From the NCBI GenBank assembly GCA_900546355.1, contig URCM01000109.1, positions 1 through 9,626 of the forward strand: a DNA stretch of 9,626 nt. Direction: 5' to 3'. Every line of letters begins with the position of its first letter. Within the stretch, counting starts at the first letter, position 1. This document shows, in pieces, positions 7,698 through 9,626 of this stretch. The DNA comes from an uncultured Bacteroides sp. (GTDB lineage Bacteria > Bacteroidota > Bacteroidia > Bacteroidales > Bacteroidaceae). The notes beneath the pieces are model-generated. The model did not search any database, was not told the origin of the DNA, and was given only the letters and a program-made list of their open reading frames with translations. Both the position numbers and the translations under genes were made by a program.

Positions 7698-7760
7698 TTG
7701 TTAGGCTGTGTCCTTCTTTTATTTCTCTTTTAACCTCTGATTTGCATAATTAACGATTGG

Positions 7761-7794
7761 TTGTGAATCATTCCGCATTTTATATCTACTTTTG
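7761..7794 (+). promoter_or_regulatory. Predicted promoter of the exported hypothetical gene
   Basis: TACTTTTG at 7787-7794 is an exact TAnnTTTG -7 box. A TTG at 7761-7763 lies 23 bases upstream, at the long end of the accepted spacing for a -33 element. Transcription would start near 7801, giving a leader of about 40 A-rich bases before the ATG at 7843. Confidence 0.65.
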
Positions 7795-7842
7795 CCTTAA
7801 TTTTTAAGATAAAAGAAATAATAGCTTACAAAATACCAGGAA

Positions 7843-8724
7843 ATGAGATTGCTCCGTCAGATGTTTATATTGCTTATCTTGTGTGGCACGTTGCCGATGT
7901 ACGCTCAGCATAATGAAGAGAAGGAACAGGATATTCGCTTAAACGAAGAAGCTGTACGGATGATTCAGTTTGACTTTAGCGGTACGGAGCCGCCTCGTGA
8001 AGACATGAAGGCCGCTACATTGGACAAGCCTTGGATGGAGTTTAAACATGATTTGCGTATTCCCCGGAGTCTGACTGATACGACCCGGGTAAAAAAGCCT
8101 ACGGGATACATACGGATGTTGCCTTACAGCATTTGGACACGCTTTGGTGAAGATCCGGTTTACGACGTGATGGTATTGGGGCGTCCCAAAAAGTGGGAGA
8201 TACATTGGACGCTTAATCCGTATGCACTTCCTGAAGAAGACTTGGGGAAGACACTCTCTCCAGGTGCCGGTTCGATGTACGAACGGGCGGTGGGTCGTGT
8301 CGGGTCGGGAGCAGTTGTTGGCGGATTGGATTTTATTGGATTTGTGTACAGTAACCTTACTCCTCGCGGGCGGATGCTGAAGCATAACCGCAAGCATGCC
8401 AATGCCTGGAAAACGTATAAAGATTACCGGCCTACGCGGGAGGATAGTTTGAAATTTCCCACTTATTATCGTTTGCTTCCTGTTTATGCCACATCCGATA
8501 CCGACACGGTGGCACGTCCGGTAGTGCCGGATACCCTTCTGCAAGCTCCGCAGGATACCGTTTCCCCGGCGGCTTCTGGCGGAGATAGTTTCTACGAGTT
8601 GATTCGCCAGGGGCAAGCCAGAGACTCTATCCGCCGTCAGGAGTTTTTCCGTAAAGATAAGTCGCGCGGGAATGCTTACGATGTAGAGAAGCAAATCCGG
8701 AGGTTACGGGAAGAGCAAAATTGA
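7843..8724 (+). CDS. Exported protein of unknown function, possibly DUF4858-like
   Basis: This is a 293-aa protein with a signal peptide (residues 1-21, positive MRLLRQ then a hydrophobic core, likely cleavage after MYA), so it is exported. Cys14 lies within the hydrophobic core but has Leu before it, so it is not a good lipobox. The mature part has an acidic start (HNEEKEQD), a central region rich in aromatic and Pro residues (about 60-135), a Gly-rich hydrophobic stretch (GSGAVVGGLDFIGFVY, 153-168) followed by the basic HNRKHANAWKTYKDY block, a Pro/Thr/Asp-rich low-complexity linker (about 217-246), and a charged helical C-terminus. The HNRKHANAWK block recalls Bacteroidales DUF4858 proteins, but this is from memory and unconfirmed. 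No catalytic motif is visible. It has its own promoter and converges with the NlpC/P60 gene. Confidence 0.85.
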   Translation: MRLLRQMFILLILCGTLPMYAQHNEEKEQDIRLNEEAVRMIQFDFSGTEPPREDMKAATLDKPWMEFKHDLRIPRSLTDTTRVKKPTGYIRMLPYSIWTRFGEDPVYDVMVLGRPKKWEIHWTLNPYALPEEDLGKTLSPGAGSMYERAVGRVGSGAVVGGLDFIGFVYSNLTPRGRMLKHNRKHANAWKTYKDYRPTREDSLKFPTYYRLLPVYATSDTDTVARPVVPDTLLQAPQDTVSPAASGGDSFYELIRQGQARDSIRRQEFFRKDKSRGNAYDVEKQIRRLREEQN

Positions 8725-8758
8725 GTATGAATGTCCTCAATTCCCCCAAATAGGGAAT
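8720..8758 (+). terminator. Weak tandem hairpins after the hypothetical gene
   Basis: ATTGAG (8720-8725) pairs with CTCAAT (8736-8741) across the stop codon. Then ATTCCC (8740-8745) pairs with GGGAAT (8753-8758) around a 7-base loop. The two stems share bases 8740-8741, so they compete or stack. No clear T-run follows, so this is at best a weak terminator or a 3' stabilising structure. Confidence 0.35.
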
Positions 8759-8789
8759 AAGAAGCATTTTATGGTAAACTTCCGCCTTC

Positions 8790-8863
8790 AAGTATCCTTG
8801 CTTCTATGGCCAAGTATTATTGGATACTTAGCCATTTATCCTTGCTTCTATCGCGGTTGAAGC
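8790..8863. repeat. Nested direct and inverted repeats between convergent genes
   Basis: A 15-bp direct repeat (TATCCTTGCTTCTAT) occurs at 8793-8807 and 8837-8851. Between the copies lies an 11-bp stem with one mismatch: ATGGCCAAGTAT (8806-8817) with ATACTTAGCCAT (8824-8835). AAGTATCC at 8790-8797 can instead pair with GGATACTT at 8822-8829, and GCTTC (8844-8848) with GAAGC (8859-8863). The segment therefore has alternative folds. Since the flanking genes converge here, a shared transcription end is plausible, although no strong T-tract follows. It may also be a decayed mobile or repetitive element. Confidence 0.6.
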
Positions 8864-8915
8864 ATCGTTTCATTTGGATGGGAGTAATTGGGGAAAATGC
8901 GGATATTCATTTGAG

Positions 8916-9422
8916 CTATTTCACTCTTCCTCCCTGCATCCAGCAGCGTTTGTAATAAGGCTCGTCTAATTGGCTTACGATAACGCCTTGGCTGGTGCTG
9001 GCGTGGATGAAATGGCCGTCCTTCAGGTAAATGCCTACATGCGTGGCACGCCGCTTGTCGCGTCCGTTGTGGAAGAACACGAGGTCGCCTTCTTCCAGTT
9101 TGCCTTTGCGCACCTTGCGGCAATTTTCGGTACGCTGGCGGTCGGAACTTCGCTCCAGGTGTTTGTGGTAGACTGCCCGGTAGATATTGCTGGTGAGTCC
9201 GGAACAGTCTACACCTCGTTTTGAGGTTCCGCCCGTGCGGTAGGGCACGCCTATCCACTGTGCTGATTCGATGTAGAGCCGGTGGTTGTCTTTCAGGTCA
9301 ATGTCCATGTCGAGGCGCAAGGCGGCTTGTGCCAGTTCGCGGTAATCGTAATGTGGGGCGCGCGTGCCGCAGGAGGTGAGGAGTACGAGGAGCGATGTCA
9401 ACAGGAATAGTCGTTTTTTCAT
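8916..9422 (-). CDS. NlpC/P60-family cell-wall peptidase, predicted lipoprotein
   Basis: This 168-aa protein contains a single NlpC/P60 domain, a papain-like fold that usually cleaves peptide cross-links or stem peptides of peptidoglycan (for example E. coli MepS/Spr). The N-terminus is a lipoprotein signal with a textbook lipobox LTSC, lipidated Cys at residue 18, so it should be anchored facing the periplasm. The catalytic residues are Cys73 in GVDCSGL, His128 in THVGIYL and His140 in HFIHAS. GDLVFF (112-117) is the family's conserved strand. There is no SH3 or LysM domain, so it is a minimal catalytic lipoprotein. The start is fixed by the signal peptide. No clear TAnnTTTG promoter was found; a large inverted repeat lies 34 bases upstream of the start codon. 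Confidence 0.93.
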   Translation of the reverse strand: MKKRLFLLTSLLVLLTSCGTRAPHYDYRELAQAALRLDMDIDLKDNHRLYIESAQWIGVPYRTGGTSKRGVDCSGLTSNIYRAVYHKHLERSSDRQRTENCRKVRKGKLEEGDLVFFHNGRDKRRATHVGIYLKDGHFIHASTSQGVIVSQLDEPYYKRCWMQGGRVK

Positions 9423-9456
9423 GGTCGGATGTTCATGTTTGGATTTTTACAGGTTA

Positions 9457-9571
9457 TTTTATCCACAGAGGATACAGAGGCGCATAGAAGAAAATTTGTT
9501 TTGCGACAATCGGCATGTCTGCATTTCAAAACAAAAATCTCTGTGGGACTCTGTGTGCTCTGTGGTGAAAT
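9457..9571. repeat. Large imperfect inverted repeat with CTCTGTG heptads
   Basis: The arm 9457-9489 and the arm 9538-9571 are imperfect reverse complements. Each carries three heptad units. On the right, CTCTGTG is exact at 9539-9545, 9549-9555 and 9558-9564; on the left, CACAGAG (9464-9470), TACAGAG (9473-9479) and CATAGAA (9483-9489). Spacing is 9-10 bases, about one helical turn. The pairing continues inwards (AATTTGTTTTG near 9494 with CAAAACAAAAAT near 9527-9538), leaving a loop of roughly 20 bases. No open reading frame occupies it. It resembles a small non-coding repeat element (REP- or MITE-like), and sits upstream of the NlpC/P60 gene. Confidence 0.7.
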
Positions 9572-9577
9572 AAATTA

Positions 9578-9595
9578 AGAAGCTGTTTTGAATTT
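9578..9595. repeat. Second, inverted copy of the 18-bp terminal repeat
   Basis: AGAAGCTGTTTTGAATTT here is the exact reverse complement of 34-51. It begins six bases beyond the CTCTGTG-type inverted repeat, suggesting it is part of the same intergenic element family or its usual flank. The remaining bases to 9626 show no gene. Confidence 0.6.
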
Positions 9596-9626
9596 CTCCA
9601 AAAAGTTTTTCTTGGCTTGATGTATC

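Larger units (their letters stand above)
7523..7842. other. 320-bp intergenic region with divergent promoters and a coding-like leader
   Basis: This gap separates the minus-strand peptidase from the plus-strand hypothetical gene. It holds two consensus -7 boxes facing away from each other (annotated separately), so each gene has its own transcript. The peptidase side leaves a long leader of about 140 bases. In this leader CGATATG occurs twice (7562-7568, 7585-7591), and the minus strand carries an open frame ending at 7537 without an ATG. No tRNA, riboswitch fold or known operator was recognised. Confidence 0.7.

Noticed and set aside
7843..7905. Lipoprotein signal with Cys14 in the exported hypothetical protein
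   Set aside because: The residue before the Cys is Leu, which signal peptidase II does not favour, and a better type I cleavage site follows at Ala21.
8848..9258. 136-codon minus-strand frame overlapping the NlpC/P60 gene
   Set aside because: The translation is Arg/Pro-rich and lacks motifs, whereas the overlapping frame has a lipobox and the complete catalytic Cys-His-His set.
9457..9571. CRISPR-like array from the repeated CTCTGTG units
   Set aside because: The repeats are 7 bp with 2-3 bp between them and are arranged as a palindrome; there are no spacers of typical length and no cas genes.

Overview
The window looks like chromosomal DNA of a Bacteroidales bacterium (Bacteroides, Phocaeicola or a close relative). 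This rests on three things. The Na+-NQR operon, an exported bleomycin-hydrolase-type peptidase and a Bacteroidales-type hypothetical exported protein sit together. Promoters have the Bacteroidetes -7 box TAnnTTTG. Shine-Dalgarno sites are weak or absent. Genus is not resolved from sequence alone.

Layout: positions 175-5985 (minus strand) hold a complete six-gene nqrABCDEF operon, transcribed leftwards from a TAnnTTTG promoter at about 6021-6028. It ends in a strong intrinsic terminator at 102-142. The genes are separated by only 12-20 bases. Together they encode the sodium-pumping NADH:quinone oxidoreductase: NqrF takes electrons from NADH (FAD, 2Fe-2S), they pass through the NqrD/NqrE metal centre and the covalent FMNs of NqrC and NqrB, and reach the quinone via NqrB/NqrA while Na+ is exported.

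Upstream, on the same strand, is an exported C1-family cysteine peptidase (6152-7522). It has its own promoter, a roughly 140-base leader and a terminator hairpin whose U-tract abuts the nqr promoter. A 320-bp gap with divergent promoters separates it from a plus-strand exported protein of unknown function (7843-8724). That gene converges on a small NlpC/P60 lipoprotein (8916-9422, minus), and the 191-bp gap between them holds nested direct and inverted repeats.

The right end (9457-9571) is a large imperfect inverted repeat built from three CTCTGTG-like heptads per arm, spaced about one helical turn apart. Next to it is an 18-bp sequence that recurs, inverted, at the extreme left of the window (34-51).

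Most of the window is ordinary housekeeping and respiratory content. I did not find a clearly novel multi-gene system. The points most worth checking are the terminal repeat element, the coding-like frame in the peptidase leader, and the non-canonical flavinylation motifs of NqrB and NqrC.
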